From NCBI GenBank assembly GCA_942493375.1, contig OW818698.1, positions 7,502,001 to 7,566,000 on the forward strand: a stretch of DNA of 64,000 bases. Direction: 5' to 3'. This stretch comes from G942493375 sp942493375. GTDB lineage: Bacteria > Armatimonadota > UBA5829. Below the pieces are notes generated by a model, which searched no databases, was not told the DNA's origin, and worked only from the letters and a program-made list of their open reading frames with translations. The position numbers and the translations under genes were made by a program. Of this stretch, positions 36,209 to 45,606 are shown piece by piece. The number at the start of each line of letters is the position of its first letter. Within the stretch, counting starts at the first letter, position 1.

Positions 36209-36247
36209 AACACCGAACCTTTTCCAGTTTTGAATAGGTTCGGTGTT
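36209..36247. terminator. bidirectional terminator
   Basis: AACACCGAACCT (36209-36220) pairs exactly with AGGTTCGGTGTT (36236-36247) around 15 bases. On the minus strand TTTTG follows, and on the plus strand ATCATTTT. It separates the convergent small-repeat gene and DUF4838 gene. Confidence 0.85.
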
Positions 36248-36309
36248 ATCATTTTAATAGAAGAACGCATCAACTATCAGAAATAGAATGCTTACAGTTA
36301 CTTTACTGT

Positions 36310-38727
36310 CTATTTCCCTTTTATAAAGAATACCCTGTCTATATAAATCCCCTTGACGTTGTTCGGGCTGACTCCTCCTGTTGTACCAAACCAGAATGAA
36401 AGCCTGTCCTTACCAATCTCGTAACTGCCTAAATCAACAACGTGATAAGCTCCGTCACGGAAGTCTATGTTTGGAGTCAATACCGTTGGATCATCCTTTT
36501 TTGGTCTGTCTGATGGATCGAGTTGAACAATCATATCCATATCACTTCTATTTCTAGACTGATTGTAAACTCCTCCAACGAATGCTACACCTCTGTCAGC
36601 GATCTTTTCTATTCGGATGACAGCGTATGCATGCCAGATTCCCTTGTGATTCCACTGATCCAGGTTATTTATTTGTACGGCCCAGTTGGAATATTCAGGA
36701 TTCAATAAAGCTGCGGTTTTATTCGAAGCCAGAGGATCCTTAACAAATGATGCATCACCACGCTCGAACCCGAACAGGTCGAAATCCTGCTCTTGTATAT
36801 CAAACATATCTTTCGTTGAAATATTTGCAAATGGAGAAGGCAAGGGATAAGTGGTCTCAGGACTATTATAATACGCATAGTATTTTCGTAGATTTGCTGC
36901 ATATGTATCTATGTTGAGTGGTTTATCCCATGCAATCCCCCAAACTCCGAGTGATTTAGCATTGGAAACCAGTTCATCAACGGCTGCTAAAGGACTCTCT
37001 GGCCCAAGAAATCGTATATGTTTTAGAATTGCCTCACGCTTGTATCGTGCATAACCTGAAACCCACTGGTTGTCTACCTGCACTCTTATTCTTTTCACAC
37101 GTTTGAGAATGACCGGATCCGCCTTTACTCGCTTTTCTGCTTCGTTAAATATCTGGGTATAAAGGTTCATATCTTCCAGTGACATATACACAGCATCCAG
37201 GTTACGCGGAGTCTCTGTGTTAGTCTCCCATCTTACGTTTGTATTGGAAACTGCGGACATTTGCCTGTCTATATATTTGCGAATCATAGGGGCAGCATCA
37301 CCATAATAGCCATCTATGAAATCATTGATCAACAGTCGTGTGTCTTGATTCGGATTCCAGAGTAAATGGGCCATGATATAGTGTTTTAATTCATCGTCTC
37401 CAACTGGCAGTGTCCAGTTATCTCCTTCACAAAACACTCCCATCACATTATTCTTCACATATGTGCGAAAATCAGGAGCAAATACATTTTCATTTGGATG
37501 AGGGATCAAAGAACAACTCAGCTGGTCAGTGTAATCCCAGAGCATAAGTTTTGGAGCTACTTTCTTCCAAGCTTTCAAATCATCAAATAACGCTTTGTTC
37601 TGTTTGCTATCAATTGGCTGCATGCAGGAACGCTCAATTACACACAACCTTACTATGACATTCTTTGCAGGCTTTATGTATTTTGGAGGTTTTCTGGAAT
37701 ACTGGTAAGCTATAAACTCAACCTGGTAATCAGGATAAACCTTTTCCACAGATTCAGCTATTCTATTAATGCAATATATCAGAGAACCAGAAGCAGAGCC
37801 CTCAGAACTGTCCATTTTACGGCACTTTTCACATTGGCAGTTAATTCCACCATCATTCTGAGAGACATCAATAATTCCGGCATCGGGATTATTGCGGATT
37901 TTGTCCAGAACGTTCTTTGTTAACTCAGCAATCATCTGGTTATTGGTGCAACAAAGCTGAGCACCTTCCCATTGACGTTTTCCGTCAATCTCACTGTACC
38001 AATCCGGGTGGTCTTTGAAATACTTATCCGGTGGCATTAATGCATAAAAAGTGTGGCACCATCCGAGAATGCTCCAGTTACCGCCCCAATCTTTTGAAAT
38101 TCCTGAGTAGTGTCCATTCAGTTTCATTCGGGCTGCAAAACTCATTCGTATATGGCTGTAAACATTTCCATTTGTACCCATCATATCTTGATACATTATG
38201 TCGCGATATTGCAGAGTAGGGATATATCTGATATTGATATTCGGTATCCACAGGATGGGTTTTAAAGGGACAAACTCTTCAGTTGAAGTCCACCACCTGA
38301 CTCCCACATGTCTCTCCATGAACTCATGCACAGCGTAAAGTGTGCCGCGTCGCGAGTTCCGTGCACCAGTTAAGAATAGATTATTCCCCAATGTCTGGAT
38401 AACGATTCCGTTGTCACCCAGTTCTTCATAATTCAAATTTATAGACGGCAACAGATACCTGGCTGCACCTGGTCCGACAGCAATGACTGGTTTTCCACTT
38501 GTTTGATCAGGTGTAACCACCTTGAAAGTCGCGCCTGTGGACTCTTCGAGATACTTTTTCAATTCAGAGACAGCAGTCCGTTCAGATGGCAAAGCATCTG
38601 TAGCCACTGCTATCAGATATTTAGTGTATCCATCTACTGCCAATGCTATTTCGGACGATGCATACAAGGTCGTAGCTGACAATGCACCTACTAAAATAAT
38701 ACATATGGCAAATGATAGCATTTTCAT
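36310..38727 (-). CDS. secreted DUF4838 protein 1 (GH67-like N-domain)
   Basis: An exported 805-residue protein: signal peptide (KMLSFAICIILVGALSATTL), an alpha-glucuronidase-like N-terminal alpha/beta domain (TAVSELKKYLEESTGATFKV, VGPGAARYLLP, TGARNSRRGTLYAVHEFMER), then the DUF4838 barrel (WCHTFYALMPPDKYFKDHPD, GIIDVSQNDGGINCQCEKC) and a C-terminal beta-sandwich. The CxCxxC cluster could bind a metal. The family occurs in polysaccharide-degrading bacteria with unproven activity. The ATG at 38727 has GGAG; the longer frame up to 38790 would run through the terminator of the upstream gene, so I rejected it. It is the downstream paralog of the next gene. Confidence 0.88.
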   Translation of the reverse strand: MKMLSFAICIILVGALSATTLYASSEIALAVDGYTKYLIAVATDALPSERTAVSELKKYLEESTGATFKVVTPDQTSGKPVIAVGPGAARYLLPSINLNYEELGDNGIVIQTLGNNLFLTGARNSRRGTLYAVHEFMERHVGVRWWTSTEEFVPLKPILWIPNINIRYIPTLQYRDIMYQDMMGTNGNVYSHIRMSFAARMKLNGHYSGISKDWGGNWSILGWCHTFYALMPPDKYFKDHPDWYSEIDGKRQWEGAQLCCTNNQMIAELTKNVLDKIRNNPDAGIIDVSQNDGGINCQCEKCRKMDSSEGSASGSLIYCINRIAESVEKVYPDYQVEFIAYQYSRKPPKYIKPAKNVIVRLCVIERSCMQPIDSKQNKALFDDLKAWKKVAPKLMLWDYTDQLSCSLIPHPNENVFAPDFRTYVKNNVMGVFCEGDNWTLPVGDDELKHYIMAHLLWNPNQDTRLLINDFIDGYYGDAAPMIRKYIDRQMSAVSNTNVRWETNTETPRNLDAVYMSLEDMNLYTQIFNEAEKRVKADPVILKRVKRIRVQVDNQWVSGYARYKREAILKHIRFLGPESPLAAVDELVSNAKSLGVWGIAWDKPLNIDTYAANLRKYYAYYNSPETTYPLPSPFANISTKDMFDIQEQDFDLFGFERGDASFVKDPLASNKTAALLNPEYSNWAVQINNLDQWNHKGIWHAYAVIRIEKIADRGVAFVGGVYNQSRNRSDMDMIVQLDPSDRPKKDDPTVLTPNIDFRDGAYHVVDLGSYEIGKDRLSFWFGTTGGVSPNNVKGIYIDRVFFIKGK

Positions 38728-38760
38728 TTTTACTGACTCCGTATCCAAACACGTTGAATC

Positions 38761-38800
38761 AAAAAAGCCGAACCGTTGATTCTTGATCATTGGTTCGGCT
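38761..38800 (-). terminator. rho-independent terminator after DUF4838 gene 2
   Basis: On the minus strand AGCCGAACC pairs with GGTTCGGCT (38792-38800 and 38766-38774) and TTTTT follows. It ends the 41263-38828 gene and lies between the two paralogs, so the next gene probably has its own promoter. Confidence 0.85.
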
Positions 38801-38827
38801 TCAATCTCTATTATTTGAGAGCCTTCT

Positions 38828-41263
38828 CTATTTCCCTTTTACAAAGAATACCCGGTCTATATATATCCCTTTAACGTTGTCCGGGCTAACGCCTCCTGTT
38901 GTACCAAACCAGAATGAGAGATTGTCTTTGCCTATCTCGTAACTACCTAGATCAATCACATGATATGCTCCATCGCGAAAATCAATACTCGAACCTTTTA
39001 AGGGTCCAGGAGCCAGGCTGGGGTCAACTGCTGTGGGGCTGTCTGATGGATCTAGTTGAACACACAGGTCAAACTCACTTTTGTTCTTCGAGTAGTTATA
39101 AACTCCTCCAACAAACGCTATACCTTTGTCTGTAACCTTCTCCACCCGGACTACAGCGTATGCATGCCAGAAACCTTTAATATTATATTTTTCGATATTA
39201 TTGGCCTGAACTGCCCAGTTGGCAAAATTGGGGTTTAAAAATGCTGCTACTTTATTGGAGGCAGCTGGGTCACTAACAAGTGAAGCATCACCACGCTCAA
39301 CACGATCTAGATCGAATGCCTGCTCCTGGATATCAACTACATTCTTTTCAGGAGTATTGGCGAAAGGTGCAGGAAGTGGGACTACTTCTGTTGTACCAGG
39401 ATAGAGCGAAAAGTATTTACGCGCTCCCGCAGCATATGAATCGAGATTAAGGGGACTCCCCCATGCAATGCCATCTACTCCCAGTGTCTTAGCATCAGCA
39501 ACTAACTTATCAAGAGCTGCAATAGGATCATCTGGTCCGAGGTAAGCGATCTTTCTGTTGTTGGATTCTTTCTTATACCTAGGATATCCAGCTATCCATT
39601 GATGATCAACCTGCAGTCTCAGACGTTTCACACGATTCAAGAGGACAGGATCATCCTGCACACGTTGCTGGGCGTCATTGAATAGTTTGGTATAAAGATT
39701 CATGTCTTCCAACGACATGTAAGTAGCATCGACTCCTTGTGGAGTATTGATGTTGGCGCTCCACCAGACTCTGCCCTTTGATGATCGATCTATCTGATTG
39801 AAAACATACTTGCGAATCATTGGTGCAGCGGCTCCATAATAGCCGTCTATAAACTCGTTGATAAGTTTTGGCGTGTCAATGTTCGGATCCCAGAGTGCAT
39901 GGGCCATTACATAGTGTTTCATCTCGTCATCGCCAATCGGCAGAGACCAGTCATCACCCTCGCAAAAGACTCCTTTTACATTGTATTTCACATATGTCCG
40001 GAAGTCCGAGGCAAATACATTGACGTTAGGGTGGGGAATCAGCGAGCAGCTCAACTGATCTGTGTAGTCCCACAGCATCAGGTTTGGAGCAACATCTCTC
40101 CAAATCTTGAGGTCATTCATCAGTGACTTGTTGACACTACTGTCGATTGGTTGGGTGCTGGATCGTTCAATAACACATAATCGGACTAAGACATTTTTCC
40201 GAGGCTTCATGTGTTTTGGAGGTTTTCGGGAATACTGGTAGGATATAAACTCTACCTGATATCCCGGATAAACCTGGTCTACAGACTCTGCAACTTTATT
40301 TATGCAGTAGAGAAGTGAACCTGAAGCGGATCCTTCAGCAGTGTCTATCTTCTTGCAGTTTTCACACTGGCAGTTGCCACTCCAGTCATTCTGGGAAACG
40401 TCAATGATACCTGCGTCCGGATTCTGACGGATTTTTTCCAGGACGTTTTTAGTCAGCTCTGCTATCATACCCTCGTTAGTACAGCACAGCTGAGCGTTTT
40501 CCCAGCGGCGCTTTCCATTGACTTCACTGTAGTATTCAGGATGCTCAGCAAAATATTTGGATGGAGGCATTAATTCAAAGAACTGATGGCACCAGCCGAC
40601 TATATTCCAGTTGCCGCCCCATTCCTGTGAAATACCTGCAAAGCTTCCATCCAGCTTCATGCGGACAGCAAATTGCATTCGTCCATTTTTCGGAGGAGTG
40701 CCGGTACCACCGCCGCCGATCATATCTTGGTACAAGATATCTCGATATGGTAGTGCTGGTATATATCTAATATTAAGTTCAGGTATTTGCAGGTTGGTCT
40801 TTGATGGAGTGAAGCCTTCTGTGGGCGTCCACCAACGAACGCCTATCTGCCTCTCCAGGAATTCATAGACAGCGTAAATAGTTCCGCGCCTTGAATTAAC
40901 TGCCCCAGTCAATATAAGATTGTTGCCGGTTGTGCAGATGACAATACCATCATCTCCCATTTCCTTTTTATCCAGCTTAATTGCTGGCATTATAATCCTG
41001 GCAGCGCCGGGTCCAACAGCAATGGTCGGCTTATACTGCGCTTGTCCCGGAGAGACTATTGCAAAGTAAACTCCAGTTATCTGCTTTAGATAACTAGCCA
41101 GTTCGTTGGCAGCTGTTTTCTCTGTGGCTGACGCGTTGGTTGCCAGGGCAATAACATAGCTGGTCTGCCCTTTTGATGCCAGTGTGATTTTCCCCGCACT
41201 TGAAGAAAGAGCTAATGCTCCAAGCATCAATATAATTAGAAAGATTGTAGAAACAAGTTTCAT
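38828..41263 (-). CDS. secreted DUF4838 protein 2 (GH67-like N-domain)
   Basis: A close paralog of the preceding protein in length and in every block: signal peptide (KLVSTIFLIILMLGALALSS), N-terminal domain with TAANELASYLKQITG and GAVNSRRGTIYAVYEFLE, then WCHQFFELMPPSKYF, SQNDWSGNCQCENCKK, PRKNVLVRLCVIERS and LMLWDYTDQLSCSLIPHPN, and a C-terminal sandwich ending GIYIDRVFFVKGK. The CxCxxC cluster is kept. I chose the ATG at 41263, eight bases after AAGGAG, not the one at 41269, which is too near the site. The substrate is unknown; the N-domain suggests acidic or branched glycans. Confidence 0.88.
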   Translation of the reverse strand: MKLVSTIFLIILMLGALALSSSAGKITLASKGQTSYVIALATNASATEKTAANELASYLKQITGVYFAIVSPGQAQYKPTIAVGPGAARIIMPAIKLDKKEMGDDGIVICTTGNNLILTGAVNSRRGTIYAVYEFLERQIGVRWWTPTEGFTPSKTNLQIPELNIRYIPALPYRDILYQDMIGGGGTGTPPKNGRMQFAVRMKLDGSFAGISQEWGGNWNIVGWCHQFFELMPPSKYFAEHPEYYSEVNGKRRWENAQLCCTNEGMIAELTKNVLEKIRQNPDAGIIDVSQNDWSGNCQCENCKKIDTAEGSASGSLLYCINKVAESVDQVYPGYQVEFISYQYSRKPPKHMKPRKNVLVRLCVIERSSTQPIDSSVNKSLMNDLKIWRDVAPNLMLWDYTDQLSCSLIPHPNVNVFASDFRTYVKYNVKGVFCEGDDWSLPIGDDEMKHYVMAHALWDPNIDTPKLINEFIDGYYGAAAPMIRKYVFNQIDRSSKGRVWWSANINTPQGVDATYMSLEDMNLYTKLFNDAQQRVQDDPVLLNRVKRLRLQVDHQWIAGYPRYKKESNNRKIAYLGPDDPIAALDKLVADAKTLGVDGIAWGSPLNLDSYAAGARKYFSLYPGTTEVVPLPAPFANTPEKNVVDIQEQAFDLDRVERGDASLVSDPAASNKVAAFLNPNFANWAVQANNIEKYNIKGFWHAYAVVRVEKVTDKGIAFVGGVYNYSKNKSEFDLCVQLDPSDSPTAVDPSLAPGPLKGSSIDFRDGAYHVIDLGSYEIGKDNLSFWFGTTGGVSPDNVKGIYIDRVFFVKGK

Positions 41264-41323
41264 GATCATTACTCCTTATACATAGAAGTTGTTATTTGGT
41301 AGTTATAACTTAATCCAATCATA

Positions 41324-42316
41324 CTACCTTAGTATCTTCTTTACATACTTTCCGACTAATTTCGCCCAGGCTTTTCCGTGGTTTATGCAACCAATTCTAC
41401 TGAAGTGTATTCCAAGTCCATCGCCATCGCGATTTTCTCCATCAAGTAGATCGGTATCTGGTCCCTCAAGAGCTACGCCATCTTCCCAAAGGGCTTTTTG
41501 TGCAGCTCTGGGGTTGTCCCAGTGGGTATTATCAGGGCTGTGATATGATACTCTGGCAACGAACCACGGGAAGACCCAACGGGCATACACATTGGAATCG
41601 TTTATTAGAGTCTCCATCTTATGGTAGTATTCATCAGAGACCATTTCGACATCAGACTCTCCCTGATGCCATACCACGGCTCTGAATCCTCCAACACCCA
41701 ACTGGTGAATCCGAGCCATCATCCAGTTGAATAACTCAGACCCTGTGCTCCACTCATTAACACTGGAACCTCCCTGGCCTGTTGATGCAACCCCAATGGG
41801 AACTCCGAGCTTTTTATACATGGCGTCCCCAAATGACGGCCAGAGACTTCCCATATCACTTCCATCATGAATTCCAGGCTGTGGATCATCTGCAAGTCTC
41901 CAAATAACACCCGAGAATGTAGAGACCATGCCAGAGGCAGGAGAGATACGCTCCTCCCCATAGTTTGATGAATTTGATTGACCTGCCCCGACAAATATTT
42001 CACCAACTCCGAAATGTTCAGTTTCAGATTCGGCTACCGTTTTGCCATTTCGCCTGGCCCTAATCTCAAGCTTGAACCATCCACCGGCTGGCACTTCAAT
42101 CCGGGATAAAAAAGAACCATTTTCTGAAGCTCCAAGACAATGCCATTCGCTGACGAGTCTACCCTTGAGAGCTTTGCCTGTTATCCTGAGTTTCAGATTG
42201 TCATAAGGAACTCTAACCTGTCCCGAGATCTGGACCTGCCCATAGTATTTAGAATTTCTTTGGAACACCTGATACTCAGTCGGTGAGTATATTTCAAGCT
42301 TTGCGATATTAGTCAT
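41324..42316 (-). CDS. sialate O-acetylesterase-like protein, cytosolic
   Basis: An SGNH-type esterase of the SASA family (PF03629). Block I with the nucleophile Ser is IFVGAGQSNSSNYGE; the later block VVWHQGESDVEM is the conserved HQGE region, and GIHFSRIG holds the candidate catalytic His. The N-terminal beta domain (IYSPTEYQVFQRNSKYYGQV) is shared with the next gene. There is no signal peptide. The ATG at 42316 has GAGGAG. It would remove O-acetyl groups from sialic or other sugars. The 56 bases beyond its stop contain no clear hairpin. Confidence 0.88.
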   Translation of the reverse strand: MTNIAKLEIYSPTEYQVFQRNSKYYGQVQISGQVRVPYDNLKLRITGKALKGRLVSEWHCLGASENGSFLSRIEVPAGGWFKLEIRARRNGKTVAESETEHFGVGEIFVGAGQSNSSNYGEERISPASGMVSTFSGVIWRLADDPQPGIHDGSDMGSLWPSFGDAMYKKLGVPIGVASTGQGGSSVNEWSTGSELFNWMMARIHQLGVGGFRAVVWHQGESDVEMVSDEYYHKMETLINDSNVYARWVFPWFVARVSYHSPDNTHWDNPRAAQKALWEDGVALEGPDTDLLDGENRDGDGLGIHFSRIGCINHGKAWAKLVGKYVKKILR

Positions 42317-42350
42317 GGGGATAATCTCCTCGAATATCTGTATCAATCAA

Positions 42351-43988
42351 TTAATTTACTGTCTTGTCGATGTAATCTCCAACAAGTTCAGCCCAGGCTT
42401 TTCCATGAGTGATCAGACCGAATAGACTGAAGTGAATACCCGCACCTGCGCCATCGCGGTTCTTGTCACCCATTGCATCGGTATCCGGCCCCTGCAGGGC
42501 TACACCATCATCCCAGAGTTTTTTCTGTGCATTGCGTGTCGAGTCAAAATGGGACGAAGTGGGGTTCAGATATGAGACCTGGGCTACAAACCAGGGGAAA
42601 TGCCATCCGGCCTTTCGGTTTGAATCTTCGATAAGAGTTTTCATTTTCTTGAAGTAGGTTTTAGTGGTCATAGATACATCAGTTTCACCCTGATGCCACA
42701 TGACTGCTCTGAACCCACCAACACCAAGTGCCTGGATTCTATATTGCAGCCATTGGAACAGATCTCCGTTGGTGCTCCATTGTGTTACGCTTGTTCCACC
42801 ATGTCCGGTCACGGCAACTCCAATCGGCACTTTAAGCTTTGCATATAATGCATCTCCGAATGTTGGCCAGAAACTGCCTCCGGTGGAGTTGTCGTGTGCA
42901 CCAAGTTGTGGGTCTTCAGCAAGCTTCCATTCGGTTCCAGAGAATGATGAGACCATTTTAGTCGCAGTTGAGGTTTTTTCTTCACCGTAGTTCGTGGAGT
43001 TGGATTGACCTGCACCAATAAAGACTTCACCTATACCGAAGTGTTCTACTACCGCTGTGTCAACAGACTTTCTTGCTATTAGGCTGCGAAGTTCCAGTTT
43101 GTACCAACCTCCAGCAGGCAAAGAAATCGTTGTGCTGTATGCACCAGTAGGTTTTGCAAACTGAATGTTATGCCACTTTGTCGGTATGATTCCCTTAAGA
43201 GCTTTACCTGTGATTCTATACTCAAGTGTGTCGCATTTACCAATTATTTTACCAGAAAGTCTGGCAGAACCAATGTATTTAGAGGACCGTTGAAAAACCT
43301 GATACTCTTTGGGGGAATATACTTCCACTCCCTCAGTCTTTTCAACTTTGTCAATCATTGCATCTTGAATCTTCTTATCTTCATCAGGTGTGGTTTTGCC
43401 CATTGTCACGGTTATGCTCTTAGTTTCATTCGGAGCAAGGTTAGCCTGCCAAACCTGAGCATCAGATTCCCAGGGGCCCCAGAGGCTGAATCCATTATCC
43501 AGGCTAAGTTTCGAACCGGACTTGAACCAGGAGTTCTTCTGTGAGTTCTGTGAAACAGCTGTTTTCTGGTACATTCCGCTGTCGTCACACATAACTTTGA
43601 CTGAAGCATCGATGATTGTAAAGAATTGCATGTCCTGGGCTGTCTTGTTTTTTAGTGTCCAAGTCATTTTGTCCGATGCGAAAGTATAAGATATTTCAGA
43701 TTTATCCCCAACTGCCAGAATAGTATCCGGCGATAGTTGTGATACTGTTGGACAAAGGGTGATCCCGCTTTGGAAAAAATATGTTCCTCTGGAAATTGAA
43801 ACAAGCGACAGGAATTCCTGATCATTGATCTTGATGTTAGTCAGGCACCCATCCTTTGCAACAGAGGCTTTATAAGTACCTCCAGCAATGTCGTATCCGT
43901 CTGCAGTTTGAGTGATTGTCGTTTGTGCGAACGAAGGCACTGCCAGCATTACAAGAATTGCCAGCACAAGTGATTTGAGGAAATGCAT
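42351..43988 (-). CDS. secreted sialate O-acetylesterase-like protein with N-terminal beta domain
   Basis: A paralog of the preceding protein with an additional N-terminal region of about 215 residues: signal peptide (FLKSLVLAILVMLAVPSFA) and a beta-rich domain ending IDKVEKTEG. The esterase part starts EVYSPKEYQVFQRSSKYIGS and keeps IGAGQSNSTNYGEEK, VMWHQGETDVSMT and GIHFSLFG. One enzyme would act outside and the other inside the cell. The ATG at 43988 has AGGAG; the longer frame to 44036 enters the palindrome at 44031-44100. The two genes are adjacent and probably one transcript. Confidence 0.9.
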   Translation of the reverse strand: MHFLKSLVLAILVMLAVPSFAQTTITQTADGYDIAGGTYKASVAKDGCLTNIKINDQEFLSLVSISRGTYFFQSGITLCPTVSQLSPDTILAVGDKSEISYTFASDKMTWTLKNKTAQDMQFFTIIDASVKVMCDDSGMYQKTAVSQNSQKNSWFKSGSKLSLDNGFSLWGPWESDAQVWQANLAPNETKSITVTMGKTTPDEDKKIQDAMIDKVEKTEGVEVYSPKEYQVFQRSSKYIGSARLSGKIIGKCDTLEYRITGKALKGIIPTKWHNIQFAKPTGAYSTTISLPAGGWYKLELRSLIARKSVDTAVVEHFGIGEVFIGAGQSNSTNYGEEKTSTATKMVSSFSGTEWKLAEDPQLGAHDNSTGGSFWPTFGDALYAKLKVPIGVAVTGHGGTSVTQWSTNGDLFQWLQYRIQALGVGGFRAVMWHQGETDVSMTTKTYFKKMKTLIEDSNRKAGWHFPWFVAQVSYLNPTSSHFDSTRNAQKKLWDDGVALQGPDTDAMGDKNRDGAGAGIHFSLFGLITHGKAWAELVGDYIDKTVN

Positions 43989-44030
43989 ATAACTAGCTCC
44001 TATATGTAATAGTTCAGAGTTGCCGGAATT

Positions 44031-44100
44031 TGTCATCCTGAGGAACGAAGGATCTGCTTTCCATCCAGAAAAAGCAGATCCTTCGTTCCTCAGGATGACA
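44031..44100. repeat. 30-bp palindromic repeat, copy A
   Basis: Left arm 44031-44060 and right arm 44071-44100 are perfect inverted repeats of 30 bp (start TGTCATCCTGAGGAACGAAG) around a 10-base loop. A second copy with the same arms lies at 62646-62713. Similar GTCATCCTGAG-GAACGAAGGATCT palindromes are common in many bacterial genomes. It lies between two minus-strand genes just upstream of the secreted esterase start. Confidence 0.88.
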
Positions 44101-44173
44101 ATGTTCCCATATTACCGAACTATTACTCCTGTTTTATGTGTAATCACAATGGTATACTGCCATGCAATAGAGG

Positions 44174-45436
44174 TCAAATTGTATTCAAGGCGTATTCTGC
44201 TGCGCATTGGCCTGCTATGTATCCGGTGGAGAATGCCGCCTGAAGGTTATAGCCACCGGTTTTTGCGTCAATATCCAAAATCTCACCAGCAAAGAAGACA
44301 CCTGGCACTATTTTACTCATCATCGTTTTGGAGTCTACTTCACCTATTTGGACGCCTCCAGCAGTGACAATTGCTTCTTCGATCGGTCCCATAGATTTAA
44401 TAGTCAGCCTGAAATCCTTGAGAAGCGTAACAATCTTCTTCCGTTCATCTGCAGTAATACGATGAAGAGGTTTATCCGGATCAATCTCAGTCAGTTTAGG
44501 AAACATCTGCGCAAGCAGGTTTGGCAGGAGTGATCTTGCGTAGTTCCTGAAGTGAATTGTCTGCTTAAAGTCTCTGATCAAACGCAGGTGTAATTGCTCT
44601 TCAGAAAGAGCCGGTTTCAGGTCGATTGAAATAACTGCCGTGCTATTTTTAATCGTATCCGGGACTTCGCGGCTCAAAGTTAAAATTATCGGACCAGAGA
44701 CACCAAAATGGGTAAACAGCATCTCTCCAAACTCTTCACATACAGTCCGCTCTTTACCGGTTGAATCAACGCTTATCAAACGTGCATTGACGTTCTTAAG
44801 GGAAAGGCCCATGAGTTCGGAAACCCATTTTTCTCTGGTAACGAGAGGAGCAAGAGCAGGACGCAGGTCAGATATAGTATGACCAATTTCTCTGGCCATC
44901 GCATATCCATCGCCATTTGAACCGGTCTTGGGATATGATAAACCACCGGTAGCAATTATAACAGCGCCAGCACGGATCTCTCCACCCATAACTTTTAGCC
45001 CGACAGCTTGTCCGGATTCAACAAGAACAGAGAGTGCGCGGCAGCCTATCTTTGTTTTGGCTCCAGATTGCAACATCCAGCGTTCAATAGCTTCTGCGAC
45101 ATCCTGAGCTTTATCAGATACAGGAAATATTCGTCCGCCACGTTCTTCCTTGCATTCAACTCCCTGGCTGTTTAGTATTTCAACTATTTCATCTCGAAAA
45201 AACCTGGAAAAGACTCCATAGAGGAACTTGCCCTTGTTTCCAAATGCTTCTATAAAATCGTTGATAGGAGCTGTATTTGTGAGGTTGCAGCGGCCCTTGC
45301 CGGTTATCAGCAGTTTTCTGGCAACTCTTGGTCCCTTTTCTAACAGCATTGCATCTGCACCTGTCAGTGCAGCACTCCCTGCGGCAATGAGCCCGGCCGG
45401 ACCACCTCCGATAATAAGCACTCTTGGTTTGATCAT
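44174..45436 (-). CDS. HI0933-type FAD-dependent oxidoreductase
   Basis: The Rossmann FAD site is at the N-terminus (VLIIGGGPAGLIAAGSAALT), followed by LLITGKGRCNLTN, the hallmark of the HI0933/YhiN flavoprotein family, then GGLSYPKTGSNGDGYAMA and the C-terminal FFAGEILDIDAKTGGYNLQ. Length of 420 residues is normal. It is cytosolic. The reaction is unknown, although YhiN-like proteins are sometimes called aminoacetone oxidase-like. The ribosome binding site is poor. It is divergent from the glycyl radical enzyme gene, with 170 bases between. Confidence 0.92.
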   Translation of the reverse strand: MIKPRVLIIGGGPAGLIAAGSAALTGADAMLLEKGPRVARKLLITGKGRCNLTNTAPINDFIEAFGNKGKFLYGVFSRFFRDEIVEILNSQGVECKEERGGRIFPVSDKAQDVAEAIERWMLQSGAKTKIGCRALSVLVESGQAVGLKVMGGEIRAGAVIIATGGLSYPKTGSNGDGYAMAREIGHTISDLRPALAPLVTREKWVSELMGLSLKNVNARLISVDSTGKERTVCEEFGEMLFTHFGVSGPIILTLSREVPDTIKNSTAVISIDLKPALSEEQLHLRLIRDFKQTIHFRNYARSLLPNLLAQMFPKLTEIDPDKPLHRITADERKKIVTLLKDFRLTIKSMGPIEEAIVTAGGVQIGEVDSKTMMSKIVPGVFFAGEILDIDAKTGGYNLQAAFSTGYIAGQCAAEYALNTI

Positions 45437-45606
45437 AGTATTGTTGATTTCATCAGTAACAAATCTCCGGAATATGTATCACAGTAACAATAATTAACTT
45501 CGACATAAAGCCAAATGATTCCTGTTTTCGTGCAAGAGTCCCACTTTTCGTGCCGGTACTGTATTATATATGCAGTAACTACCGTCAATGTTTAGGATAT
45601 GCCATT

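Noticed and set aside
38728..38790. longer start of DUF4838 gene 1
   Set aside because: It would translate through a terminator hairpin, and the signal peptide begins at 38727.
45550..45606. longer start of the glycyl radical enzyme
   Set aside because: The additional 19 residues are untypical for the family and there is an AGGA site before the ATG at 45607.
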